From Histoplasma ohiense (Eukaryota; Ascomycota; Eurotiomycetes; Onygenales; Ajellomycetaceae): a DNA stretch of 64,000 bases. Position numbers and translations under genes: made by a program. How positions within the stretch are numbered: the stretch's first letter is position 1; each line of letters starts with the position of its first letter. The notes beneath the pieces were generated by a model. The model had not been told where the DNA came from, ran no database searches, and saw only the letters and a program-made list of their open reading frames with translations. The DNA is taken from positions 5,176,001 through 5,240,000 of the forward strand of contig JAEVHH010000002.1 of NCBI GenBank assembly GCA_017607445.1, written 5' to 3'. Positions 1-12,547 of this stretch are shown piece after piece.

Positions 1-115
1 CTCCCTTTTTTTCATTCATTATTTTTTCCAATGCGTTCTTTTGTAATTATTCTCTACAATTATTTTGTGTAATTCTTTACTCATTGCCAAACTATATTAT
101 TTGTTTCATATACAG

Positions 116-3100
116 GTCATCCCCACGATATCGCATTCTTTATATCGGTTAAGAGCTGGCTTGAGCTCTGTGTGAATAACCTAAATAGCATCTCCTATGA
201 TACCGTCGCTGAAGATCGGGACGTGTGGGAGGAGGTTCCAATGCTTATGGAAAGTGTTCTACGGCGGCAGTGAGTAAATCCCTTGGACGTTGGATTGGGA
301 ATTTCGCGCAACTTCTAATGAAATGCAAGCGTCGACTTTCAACCCGACGAGGGAGACGGCCCTTGGAAATGTTTGGAAGATTTCTCCGTGGCATTTGGAC
401 GCCTCTCCATTCATATGGTTCGCCTTGATATTCTAACACTAGAACATTATCCGAATGATGCAGACTCTGCGCCAGATCTACTGTCAAAAGTTTATTTGCC
501 GGCGTTGGGATGGATCCTGCAAGTCCACACGATTCCATTTTATAAGCTGATGGAACGAACTTACGGCGCCGAGATTATTAACTTGGTGGCTCGTGTCAAC
601 GACCAACTTACTGCCGGTCCTGCCAATCTCGTAAAACATCTGTCAGAGTTTGCGCCTTTACTTCTAAAGGCTCTTCAGCCGTGGCCACAGTTTTCAGGCA
701 CTTTCGTATCTCTCCTGACCATCGCTCACAACGTTGTCGAATCGGGAATGGAACGAAAACGGTATCGTGCAGCCGATGAGTTAATTGCAACAGCAGAACT
801 TATTGATGCCGTGGAATCTGTATATACGTGCTTTCGCTCCATTGATGCCGAGTATCAATCTTACATTTCGAAGAAGTCTTCTTGGGTTACCAATGATAGC
901 AGCGAGTCTGTTCTCCGTTACATCGGCTACTCCTACCATAACATTGCTGTTTTGAATAGTCAGCTGGCAGTGCAGATGACGCGCGATCTTGGCGTTGATG
1001 TTCCGGAAAATGCCAAACAGGAAGAATATCCTTCCATCATCCACCTAGGTTGGAAGTTCCAAGTCTTAAAGAGACATATCACAGAGGGTCGAATGGAACT
1101 CCGCGTCTATGGTATGGAGACTATGCAGGCTGATCTTGTCAGTGTCTGGCGGCAACATATACAAGGAAACCCTGCCGGCGTTAACTATCCAATTATCCAG
1201 TATCTTGTGAAATTCCTGAGGGACAACAAGATCGTGGAGTACATTGTCGGTGTGGATTCGCATCCCCAGTTGATTATCCGAAGCGGAAACGTAGTTGGGT
1301 TCCTTGTTGTAACGTCCACATACGCAGACAACGACACAGATATTATTTGGAACACGGTGACTGAAAGCCAAGACCCGAGAACCGTGGCGGAGGTTTTGGG
1401 AATGCTAACTCGGACGTTTATAATGCACCAATCCGGGTCAAATGCTTTGATTTATCTGTGCACAAAACTCATCGAATTACCGTTAAACCGCTTCGATGCA
1501 CGGATGCTCGAATACAGCGACTGTCTATTAAATGCTGTGAGGGATAAACATTCTGAGAGAATGCGCTCGCAGCCTTATGATCATCTGCATGTAGATGTGG
1601 TCCCCTGTCGTCTGTGTGTTCGCCTGATTCGTGACGCCACATCTATCAGCGAGTTTTCCATTGAGCAAAAAACAAACTTGCAAAAGTTTGCCAGCAAACA
1701 GCTTTCACATCTACTGACTCTTGGGATGGACGACAACGATAAAATGGAAATGTACAAGAAGTGCATCGACGATATATCCGAAATGAATGAGTTCGTGGTT
1801 GGTAGCATTCAAGCCCTGAATGCTCTTATTCATCCTTATGATAATCTAGACATTCGACGACTGGCGCTGGACTTTGATTTCACTCGATTGATAATCACAG
1901 AACTTGCCCATACTTTCGACACAGTCTCAACCGACTTCTCGGACCCTATGGTGAGAAATTCCCTTCGACCGCGAATTCAGATGCTGCTTCGAATTATCGA
2001 AAAAGTGCCGGAAACTATTACTCCAGAACTCAGCGAAATTCTCTGGAGCCGCGTATTTATGTCCAAAAAAATTGGTGAATGTGGCCGAAGCTTGGCTTGG
2101 GAAATACTCCCCAAAGCTACATCTCGAGCTCTAAAGCGAAACCCATTCCTCGAATGCTACCTCAATGTATATCTTCCTCGAATCTCTCCTGAAGACTATA
2201 CCCTAGATATTTTAGCATTTGCGGAGCAGGCAGTGAGTTACGAAATCCGTTTTGATCTTCCACCAGACGTGAATGAAAATGAAATTATTACTATCCCTGG
2301 AATGGATCGATTATGGCATTTTATTCTCACAGCACCTCCTGGAACAATTGAAATGAAAGCCACCAATTTCGCGATAGACGTTTACCTTGATCATGAATTG
2401 ATTCGCACAGCCCCACGCTCCGCAGCAGAGGCTACGCATGTCGCATTGGTTGATCGCTGCGTTAGTCAACTCACAGCGGCGGCCGCAAAGTGCAAAGCGT
2501 TCACTGACGGTTCCACGAGCGGCGAGGATGAGCCTATGGTCATCGTCCCGTCTGACGGGGAGGTACGAGCTGAAGAACTACGATTCACTCGTTCGCTTCT
2601 GTTCCTACGCCAACTACTTCAGGGACTACGAATGCGGCCACAATACACTCCGCTCCAAGTTAGCCCGCCAGAGTCCAGTCTCAGAGAAGATGAGATAATT
2701 GGAGAACCCATCGAACTCTCGTACCAAGCCTTCAGTGGAAATTCTCAAACCAAGATCCGCACTCTAAAGATAGGAGATCTTTCCACTGCGTCCGAGCTGG
2801 CCGAGAAACTAACCAGACTCACCGGTTTCACGAGTTTCTCTAGTTTTAGCTGTGGACAGCGACTAGATCTTACTGCCCATGCTTTTCAGACTTTGCGAGA
2901 CATGAAACTCGCGGGTTCAGGACTACTTATGATTCGAAAAAATCCAGACGCTTTCGATGCGTCAGTGGGCGGACGACGTCAGTCGTTGACTTTGGTTGAC
3001 TCGGAGGTTTTGAAGCATTTCGATGATTTCTATGATTTGTTGAGTCTAGAAAAGAAGTTATCGAAAGAGGTATGTTTTATTTGTTCCTTTCTCCCCGCTC

Positions 3101-6100
3101 TTGGATCTCCCAGTGTCTATTTGCGAATGCTTACAGTTTGCACATCTAGATATTTGACTTTTTAGTTGTCTTCCCGCCCCAGCAGCGCGTTCGAGATTTT
3201 GTCAAATCCAAAGAAATTTCGGAACCGGAGATGTTCCCTTTGGAGAAGCCATACAAGCTTCTATACTCAATAAAAGCTCTCATTACTTGTATAAGCGAAG
3301 AAATTTTAGAAGTACGTTAGCGAGCGATTGGTAATACTCAGTTTATGCTTAGACGTTGGTGGTAACTGACAATTCGACAACTAGAATAACCCCGACCAAG
3401 AATTTATATCCCACAGCATTCAGAATTTGGTTGCATTTATAACGCGCCCGCAGATGGGTGATGGTTTAGAAGACAGCCCGCTGAAATTACTTTTTGCACG
3501 AAATTTCGTGGAATGTCTTTTGTTTGCTTTGACGGGTAAGTTGTGTGAAGATTCGACAATCCCTCATAACAAGCAATCGAAGTACTAATGCCAAAGTAAC
3601 AATTAGCCAAATCGATGCCAGAAGACTCCGAACAGTATTTCTCCAATCCGTTGGACCTAGCTACTCGACTTTTGTCTTTTATTTCCCTCTGCCGAAATCT
3701 TACTTCCAAACACCTCCCAGAAATCTCTATACAGAAACTAATATCCAATTCCTTCGCTGTCATAATCGAAGCCTCCATGCATGATAGTCGCGTTTGGGAT
3801 GCGGTCGAACAAAGTACTCAAATCAAGGATCTAATCTTCACGCTGCTTCTCAGGGAATCGAGGCAAGGTATTCGCAAAAGTGTTGCGGAAATTATTTTCG
3901 CCACCTGTGGTACTACCCCATCTCAGAAACGGGCTTGGAAGGCCAGCAGCCAGGTGAAGGGAGGGGCGGTTGCAGCTGTAGGAAGACTCCCTTCCGCTAC
4001 GACGATCCATATTGTTGCAACGTTATGGAAACATATATCTGCACTTTTCCCGGATACTCTTGAATATGCGCAGTCCTCTCAGGAGTTTTTCGAGGTTGCA
4101 CTTACTGTTTTTCAGACTGTTGCCAACTTATCTCCTGAAGACTTGATCTACGGGGAGTATCTTAGGAAATGGGGGGATATACTTCTTAGCCATCGCACGA
4201 ATGAGGTTTGTTTTAGCATCTCATTTCCCATTTTGTATTTCTCTATAATTGAGCACATTGCTAAACTGTCTCAATTGTTCCTTTTAGTTCGTTGGTCGAG
4301 AGCCTGTCGATTACATCGTTCTGGGATTCACACACCTCTTGAAAATGTGCCTAGAGCTTTCGCACGCCACACCTGGCACCATGGACACAAGGTAAATATT
4401 GCCATCCCCATCTGCGTGTGAAGCGCATATGAATCACAGGATCTGCCAGATTCTAACTGAGAGTAGTAACCTCATGGAGAAGCTCTTCACCACCTACCTA
4501 TTTCCCGAGCTCTCCGAGCCCACTGAGACTAAGGTTATCCAGTCTAGTATTCCTGTCATGCACAATACCACCAGGCAAGAGATTTATAATATTCTCTTGC
4601 TCCTGTGCGAAGACCAAGCAAACTGCGAGAGAATGCTAACTTTACTTGATGATGTCATCCCATACGGTATGGGATATCTCCAACTCATTAACGCCCCCGC
4701 CCTTGGATATATAACTACTTTGCTCACCAATCTTCAGATTATACCCACGAACCAAATTGGATTTTCGACCGATATAAAACTATCCGTTCTCCGGAAGGCT
4801 ATGCTGGTTTGAAAAATCTGTCGAATACCTGCTACCTGAATTCTCTCTTTACGCAGTTATTCATGAACATTGACTTCCGAAAATTCATGATTGAAGTCCA
4901 TGTTTCCGACGTAGATTCGACTCAAAAACTGCTTGCGGAGACAAAGAAGGTCTTCGCCTACATGCAAAATACATGGCAGAAAAGCGTTGACACTCAGGAA
5001 GCCGTGGATACGATCCGGACATATGACAATGAGCCTATCGATATAAATGTTCAGATGGATGTAGATGAGTTCTACAATCTATTATTCGATCGGTGGGAGG
5101 GTCAGATCCTGTCAACGGAGGATAAGAAGCTTTTCAGATCTTTCTATGGCGGTCAGCTTGTGCAGCAGATTAAGTCAAAGGAGTGCCCTCACATTTCGGA
5201 GCGCCTTGAACCTTTTTCTGCGATACAATGCGATATTAAAGGGAAAGCTGGACTTGAGGATAGTTTGCGCGCGTATGTGGAAGGGGAGGTAATGCAAGGA
5301 GGTAAGTTCGGATGAGGTTAATTGTAAGACGTTTTTCCAGTTTTCTAAAGTCATACGCAGATAATAAATACTCGTGCACTTCGTGTGGGCGCCATGTTGA
5401 CGCAGTCAAGAGGTGAGCTTTCAATGTTCCCGGTTCCTCTTATAGGAAGGATTACAGTCTTTAACTTTCTTGTTTTATGAATAGGGCTTGCTTGAAAGAT
5501 CTCCCGGATAACTTGATATTCCATCTCAAGCGCTTCGATTTCGATGTCATCTCGATGATACGAAGTAAAATTAACGATGAATTCCAGTTCCCGGAACGTC
5601 TTGATATGACCCCTTACACGGTTGAGTATCTAAGCAACCCCGGAACCCCAATCGTCCCCGACATCTTTGAGCTGGTTGGCGTTCTTGTGCATAGCGGCAC
5701 TGCCGAATCTGGCCACTATTATTCGTACATCAGAGAGCGCCCCACAGCTGCAGACCCCAGTTCATGGGTGGAATTCAACGACTCCGACGTTAGCAGATTT
5801 GATCCTTCCAAGATCCCTGATCAATGTTTCGGAGGCATGAATGACCCAATTCACAGCGCAAACATTGGCCCAGTTAGGTTTAACAAAGTTTGGAATGCTT
5901 ACATGCTATTTTACCAACGGGTGAGTAGTATGGAGAGGGCCAAATCTGTGTACGAGGCATCGCTCGGCGATGCACCAGTCAGTGTCCCACTTCCCATGCA
6001 GCTTGGAAACCACATCGCCTTAGAGAACGAAATTTTTATCCGGACCTACTGCCTGTTAGACCCATACCATGCGTACTTCATCCGTGCACTACTAGAACAA

Positions 6101-7875
6101 TCAAGAAAATTTTCCACCACGGAAGAATCTGGGTTCAGTAAAATCCAAAAACCGGCCATATGCCTCGCCCTCGACAATTTGGATCAGATCATCTCGAGGT
6201 CTAAAGAATTGCCCGAATTTGAAAATATCATCATCGAGCTGGGGAGAAGTGTCAATGAAAGTAATGAGGGCGCCATGGCAGTGCTCGGTTGGACTGTAGT
6301 TCGACCGTTAGGTATTCGAGACCTCCTTTTGAAGAGTCCCAATAACGTTGTACGTGACGGATTCTGTCGACTTTTGATCGCTGCCGTCGCACGGTTACAG
6401 GCGACTCAAGGGGATGAATCTCTGGACCATGACGAACTAGCTCGCTGCAGAAAGGACTATGAGATGATGGTTGAGAATATTGTTACGTCGCTTGATGAGC
6501 TGTGGGGCTGCCTACACGTATATTCGCGGGCCTGGGACGATTATTTCGGGTTACTCCTTGGACTTGCTAATTTTGGCGCGTTCCCCGTTCAGGTCATGCT
6601 TGAACATGGCTTTTTGTTGAAATGCCTGGAAATGGTTTGGCTTGATAGGGAGGATAGCAAACGGCTGAAACGGCAATATGGGAACTATTTCCGGCTTGTT
6701 GAAAAAGGCCGCAAATATTCACACTCCAACCTTGTGGAGGTCCTCTATGTTTTGATGACGCACATCGACTTCACATTGACACCGTCAGTCGACAATAGCT
6801 GCCGGGACTTCAATGTGGGCAAATATTCTCTTACCAGGGCGGAAGCGGAGCTGGTCCGACCCGTTGGAAGGAACAAGGATCTGATTTTCTTGAGGAAAAT
6901 CCTAGAGCAACAAGCTAATCCACCAGTTTCACGGAAGATAGTGAGCGTTTTTCTAGCCGCTGATCCTGAATATGGTCTAACGGACAGTATCTGCAAAGTT
7001 CTAGAGGAAGGGTTACGGGCTTCCCCAGCCTACCTCTGTGTTCCTTTCCTCGACGCTACATTAGTTTTCTGCCAGATGTCATCAGATGGGGACCAGATCA
7101 CCAACCTCATCGACTACGTGTCCAAAGGCATAGACTCCATCAATGACAGTGGGGGTTGCGAGCATTTAGCCTTTTTTCAGTCGCTGGTAAAAATCAAAAA
7201 CGAAAAAGCCAAAAAGGATGAGTACTGGTTCTGGAGCTTGGTGGTCGACCGGATACCTGACTGGGCGCCGACACTTCTTCATTACCCAGAGAGGGCAGTT
7301 AGAAACGGCGTGTTGGATTTCTTGCGGCAACTTCTCTTCTCGAAGGAATATGAGGATATCAGTGATGATTTTCGCCAATTTTACAGGAAAATCGGCAGGG
7401 ATTTGGCGCAGGCATCTGTGGATAAGTTGCGAAGGACGTACCTTTCAACTGCAGACGCGCAGCCTCCTGAAGTCAAGTCGATGGAGACGATTTCGCTCGT
7501 GATCATGCATTGCACAGAGGTCTATTTTGATGAGCGTGACAGCGACGACGCGGATTTCATCCAACAGGCTACAAGTATGACAAATTACACCTCCCCCAAT
7601 ATTTCATCATGAAGGCTCACACTGACCTACTTCTTTCTTTTCGATAGCTGTCATCTCCGCACTAGAGCAGCTGGCCGTTGATGTTCCGGAAGAACTTATC
7701 TCTGGTAAGCAGCGCCATCCCATTTTCTTTCTGGTTTAGTCTGCGTTTCTATTGTTTTGTTTCTAACCACCATACCGCCTTTTCTACTTCAGGTTCTGAC
7801 TTCCCTTCAGATGGTTGGGATGATAATTCAATGATGGGAAGCGATTCTGATGTTGGTCTGACCGGGTCGCCGTGA
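116..7875 (+). CDS. Giant ubiquitin-specific protease (USP/UBP, peptidase C19), 5'-truncated by the window edge
   Basis: Deubiquitinase that cleaves ubiquitin from proteins. Exons I infer: 116-269, 330-3069, 3183-3311, 3385-3535, 3607-4205, 4288-4391, 4440-4666, 4738-5301, 5361-5412, 5485-7574, 7648-7704, 7793-7875. They join in one frame to about 2316 codons; the sequence before 116 reads as intron, so the start lies outside. The Cys box (GLKNLSNTCYLNSL, nucleophile codon 4830-4832) and the His box (ESGHYYSY, His codon 5714-5716, followed by WVEFNDSDV) are both present. A C-x2-C element (YSCTSCG) lies in the small exon 5361-5412. Some 1500 residues of helical, HEAT-like sequence precede the catalytic domain and some 600 follow it, an architecture like that of the USP9X/USP24/USP34 group. 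The C-terminus is acidic. The exact orthologue is not assigned. Confidence in the family is high; individual splice sites are less sure. Confidence 0.93.
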
Positions 7876-8949
7876 AAGCTGCGGCGCCCATTGTGCAGTG
7901 GCGGATTAAAGGGGAGTCTTTTCATGTCCCTATTTTTTCCTTTTACAAGGCAGTATAAATCTGTTTTTTATTTCTTTCTATTTCTCTTTTTTCAGGTGAA
8001 AGTGTTTTCTTTCTCACTTGTTTTGTTGCATTTTTTATCCCATTTTCTTTTTTTTCTTTTTCTCTTTTCGTATTGATGACCATTGAATGACCATTTCCCA
8101 CTTCACCATCCATCATCCCCATTTGTTGCATTTAACTGGCGTTAAAATTCTCTGTTTTCTGTACTTAGAGGCAAGATGGGGCCATCAATGTTACACGTGT
8201 GAGGGGGGGTCCTTTTTCTTCACAAGAAAATATTGGTCTCGCATGCTACGCTCTTAGTCCGTTTCTCGTCATCTTTAGCATCATACAACTAAAGGATCAG
8301 GAAAATTGGGGTGTATGTTATTATTTTCCTTCTCCCTCACATTGCCTCATCCCAGCAGCAGTCATATGACATTACGTTATGAAACAATGGGTTATTTTCT
8401 CTATCAGATCTTCGTTTACACATGGGACTATGGACTCTGCTTCTCCCTCTTCTCTTCATGTTCCTAATATGCTTCAATGTATATGGTTACCGATGATGGG
8501 GTCTTTTTCTGATCCATCGATTTTTCTCCCATTTTATATTCAATCCATACCGATGAACTTAAGTTGACCGACTACTTACATGGAATGGCTTTTTCTCTCT
8601 CTCGATCCATATTTTTTACAATCCACACGTTTACTTGTTTCACTTCTGTTCAACTTCACGACCCTTGCTCCCTTTTTCTTTCTCTTTCTCTCTTTCCTGC
8701 CCCTCTATGTATTTTGGTCCAACAGTTGCTGTGCTGCTTATTGCAACCTGAAATCTGTAAATTTGCCTCATATCATTTGTGGGGGGAACAGATTGCTCTT
8801 TGCTGATTGACGAGGCCGACTCATTGACGACTCTCTCTACTCTGTACAGTGTCCGGAGTAGGTCATACATATTTTCGAAACGGCTGGTTCTTGTTAATTT
8901 AGTTCTGCTGATGGATGGTGGCTTAAGGCTTTGAATTTAGCACAGTCAA
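7876..8949. other. Intergenic stretch without a recognisable gene
   Basis: Pyrimidine-rich DNA follows the ubiquitin-protease stop, with long T and CT runs that probably include its 3' UTR. Open frames here are low-complexity Phe/Ser/Leu-rich and match nothing I know. One copy of the 9-mer TACTCTGTA lies at 8838-8846. Confidence 0.5.
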
Positions 8950-9670
8950 CTCACCATTCCATGTGACAACATGGAATGTAGCGGGAGAAATCAATCAATT
9001 CGGTATGTATGCTCCTGTTCAGGAACAGGTTCAAAAACATGTTAAAAGTCTCCGAAATTGGTGTGGAAATTAAGAGAAATAACTTGTAGCATTAGAAGGC
9101 TGGTCGATATTGACACTATCAAATTAGGGGGCGGCGAAACGTCATCATCGAGGAATCATCATAACTATGTCAATTAGTTAGCCAACGGAAAGATCAACGT
9201 TGTCAGGGAGGCTCACCGATTGCGAATCCATATTTGTCTGGGTCAAGGAATGGGAAGTATATGGGCCACTTCTAAGAACATAGATTGCTGTCCTTGGAGC
9301 ATGTTCCTTTCATCACCTTGAGCAGCATTTCCATACTGCTCAAGACGAGTTACCATTTCTTCATGATCAAACACGCGAGAGATCACACAACGATGGTGGC
9401 CACGGACAAGGCAAGGACCCTGGAGGACCAATATCCGCTCTTGTGTCCCAGTGAATTTATGTCTCTGGATTGCCCAAATATGCAGGGTAAACAGACAGCG
9501 GACAGGGACACAACCTCGGCAGAAAGAAATTCTCTATCAGGAAATCTACGAAAGTGGCCAAGCTCTCGACAATCTGATTTGCCAGTCTCTCATCACTCAA
9601 GTCGATATATTCCTCATCAGCAGTATTGAATTTCACAAAGGCGAAGAATTCGCGTAGAAGGATATCCCGT
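8950..9670 (-). pseudogene. Decayed fungal HNH-nuclease-domain gene (HNH_2-like)
   Basis: Reading the minus strand from 9670 downward gives pieces of the fungal HNH endonuclease-domain family in their expected order, but in different frames and with stops. The first is a helical segment (SRDILLREFFAFVKF, then LADERL-like LSDERLANQIVESL) around 9672-9540. The second is the HNH core, CLVRGHHRCVISRVFDHEE, ending MFLEVAHILP (about 9460-9243). The third is NIDQPSNA near 9110. The fourth is HTNFGDF, a stop, then HVFEPVPEQEHTYRID and another stop (9065-8994). In intact relatives these motifs are continuous: a Cys-rich start, E-V-A-H-I-x-P, N, then L-H-x-x-F-G-x-F and F-E-P. At least two frameshifts and two in-frame stops make it a pseudogene. 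No N-terminal start is clear. The assignment rests on remembered family motifs. Confidence 0.72.
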
Positions 9671-10597
9671 GATAACTAAAATCGCGAGTATTCATAAGAA
9701 TGACGCAAGAGCAGAGGGCCGCTGTATCCAGCCCTTCTGCTGGTATCTGTTGTCTCTTCGTTGAGCCTGGCAGCGTTCATTCACTGCGAGGGTTGAGGGG
9801 CGGGAAAGTTGATGATGTTCTCGAGATGTGTTGTTGCAAGGGACTCATTCATGAGAAAAAAGTAGACGAGGCATCAATCAATCCCCTTTATAAACGGTTA
9901 CAGTCCGTATATTTTGGAACAATCTCTAAACAAATAACCTTCTCAGCCCAGAAAAGTATGACTGTTTTCAAAGAAGTACATCTGTATTATTAAAAACTAG
10001 CATTATACTATTCAATTAATACGAAAAGTATATTGAGATGTTGTTCTTCAAAGATGGATGAAGTGCAGGTTTCATGAAGCTCTACAGAGTAGAGACATTT
10101 GACTTCTCAAAAAAGTGCGATATTTCCTATAGATAGATCAGTGTCACGCTGGCTTGGTATAGGAGGAAACTAATGTGTGCAGTTTTGTACTCTGTAAGGA
10201 GGTTTCGAGACGAACCAGAGAAAAAAAACAGGACCTACAGGATTTTTTGCTCTAAGAGTACATTTGATTCTTGAATTAAGATGAGGCCAAGAATTCATTC
10301 TATCAGATTATCCAAATATTCACCACCTTTAGAATCGCATTTGCTTTTAGGAACTGCGCGGGATGATCACAAATAAACGAACATCAGGCCTGAATGCATC
10401 GGTCACGAAAGGACGGGTACATATCAAGGAAAAGGAATGAAACATAAATGCTCTAGAACACAATGAACGTTTCTGTTTCATTAAATGCACAGAAACAACC
10501 CATCATTTAGCAGAAACGGACCGGGCTAACATCGAAAAACACCAAACGCCATAATTGTATGTTACAAAGTTTCTTTCAAGTAGGAATTTAATATTCC
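9671..10597. other. Intergenic stretch, possibly with further relic sequence
   Basis: No gene is supported. The part next to the HNH relic may hold its lost N-terminus. Two copies of a palindrome-like 9-mer occur: TACAGAGTA at 10083-10091 and TACTCTGTA at 10188-10196. The end probably contains the 3' UTR of the TFIIE gene. Confidence 0.4.
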
Positions 10598-12053
10598 CTA
10601 GACGTCCTCGAATTCCTCGTCGTCTTCGTCTTCGTCAGACACAGCTTCTCTCTTCACTTGTGGCTCAAATTTAACTCTCTTGGCAGGAGGGCCGTCCTCT
10701 GCGGTGGTATCGGGTGTTGCAGCACCAGTTTGAGGAGCGCTACTGCCCGAGTCGGATTCCATTTCCCTTTTAAGTGATCCATTAGGGAATTTAGGAGTGT
10801 TATTGCCTTCTCCTACCGCCGGGGTTTCAGAGACGCCAGGAGCAACTCCAACATCCTCGAACTCGTCTTCTTCCTCGTCTGATGATTCTTCAACAGAGCT
10901 CACATCGTCTTTAGCCTCCCTCTCCTTTTCGCGCGCCATTTCAGCGTAGTATGCAGCAACCTTGTCATCAAGAGCATCAATGTCTGGCTTTTGTTCCTCC
11001 TTTACTTCAGACTTGATAGCGAATTCGTCAGTAATTCCATTGGGTTCATGTTTGACCGGAAGATTGTCAGGTTCGGTTTTAACTGTTGAATGTGTATGCC
11101 AAACAGGAAGCGCGTTTTGCTTCTCTAGAGCAGCTTTCCGCGCTGCCTCCTCAGCCTGCTCAGCAGCGCTCTTCTCTGCTGAGGAAGTGAGAGATACTTC
11201 CAATGACGAAGCGTCTGTTTTGGATATCCCTCGAACGGCTGCTTGTCGGTTGCTAGTGTAGGCCACTCCCGGCCTTGTCGGGTTGGTGTATTGATTTCGT
11301 ATAACATCAACTTTGTGTTCCCAGGCCGTCTCAAAATCATTTTCTGGGACGTCAACAGAATCGATCTGTTTGAGAAGTTTTAACATCTTATCCAGTTGCG
11401 CCATTAATTTGCTGTTTTTCTCATGGCCAGTTCGATCAGCGCCGGTCCCACCCTCGACTTCATCCGCCCTTTCCAGCGTAGCACCGCATCGATGACATTC
11501 AAAGCCATCTGGTCCGATCCGGCTTAGAACCTCCAATTGAGTCCATTCCGCACCACATCTTGTGCAAACATATTCCTTCCTTTCCGCAGTAGGGGTATAT
11601 TGCGCTTTGATAATCGAGGTGAGTCGAGAAACACGATATTTGATAGCGTCAACTACAGGGTAAAGGGGAATATAGTAGTATTCGCGATTCACTGGGCGAG
11701 TTTGACCATCTCGAATTTCAGGCCTTGAATGACTGAATTCAGCAAACTCAAGGTTAGCCCTAACATTAGACAAAGAGTTATTTCATGGAGGACTCTCCCA
11801 TACACTGCAATGAGACGGTCTTCACGCAAACGAGCGCAGAGCTTGCGTAGATCCTTTTGCTGCATTCCAAGAAGATGCGCGAGGTCTTCCGGATGAAGGC
11901 TACAAAATACATCAGCTAGATATTCTAGAGAATTTTTGTGAGATTGAAAGAGTCATACACCGAGTGTATGAAAAGAGCGTCAATCACAAGGATGTGGCGA
12001 GTCTCATAGAAAGCGCGGACGACAGTGCGAATAAGGCTGCTCGCGAGATCCAT
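10598..12053 (-). CDS. TFA1: Transcription initiation factor TFIIE, alpha (large) subunit
   Basis: General RNA polymerase II factor that recruits and stimulates TFIIH at promoters, in the nucleus. Exons I infer: complement of 11959-12053, 11804-11899 and 10598-11732, giving 441 residues. The N-terminus (MDLASSLIRTVVRAFYETRH) and the block through residue 90 form the expected winged helix, including LHPEDLAHLLGMQQKDLRKL. A zinc ribbon follows, with Cys120, Cys123, Cys143 and Cys146 (CTRCGAEW and CHRCGATLE). The rest is charged and low in complexity, ending in a run of acidic residues, as in the family. I placed the third exon's acceptor at GAATTCAG just above 11732 because it restores the conserved VHSRPEIRDG junction. 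The gene is head to head with PUS1, with 494 bp between the start codons. Confidence 0.94.
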
Positions 12054-12547
12054 AGCTGCTAGCACGAGGGCTTTTGTGACTCCCGAGAGTTTCAGAAGAG
12101 GCGATATAAGTCTGCTCAGCTGCAGCTCAGTGGCCGCCGATGATCACTGACACGGGAGCCCTCCGTTCAAGGTAGCTTAAGTCGATTTAACAAACATCAT
12201 TCTTCACACTCCAGCAGCAGTAAAGCTGATGAGACGTGTTTCTAGAAGTAGGATAGTGTTCGTGCAAACGGCGGTTTTCCGCCAAACAACACGAAGACAG
12301 TAGTATCCGCTTCAGGGTTGTTGAAGATGTGCGTTGAGTCGTAATGAAGTCGCGGAAAAAAGGCTATTTATTGTCTGCTTTAAGTTAGCTTTAGTTTTCT
12401 AGATATGATGACTAATCAAGGATTTTCATCGCAACTAAATTTTATGCGGAACCTAATCGAGAACTCCGCCAGCGACGGAAACCCTCCCTTTGAGAACTTG
12501 ATACAATTGGTCTGCTCTATGGGCAGCCTGACATTTCTATATCCAAG
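12054..12547. promoter_or_regulatory. Divergent promoter region, TFIIE-alpha / PUS1
   Basis: The two start codons point away from each other across this gap, so it should carry both promoters. I see no gene and no motif strong enough to name. Short reading frames begin inside it near 12405 but have no family resemblance. Confidence 0.55.

Noticed and set aside
9285..9629. Plus-strand frame of 114 codons over the HNH relic
   Set aside because: It is the antisense shadow of the decayed minus-strand HNH motifs and has no homology of its own that I can see.
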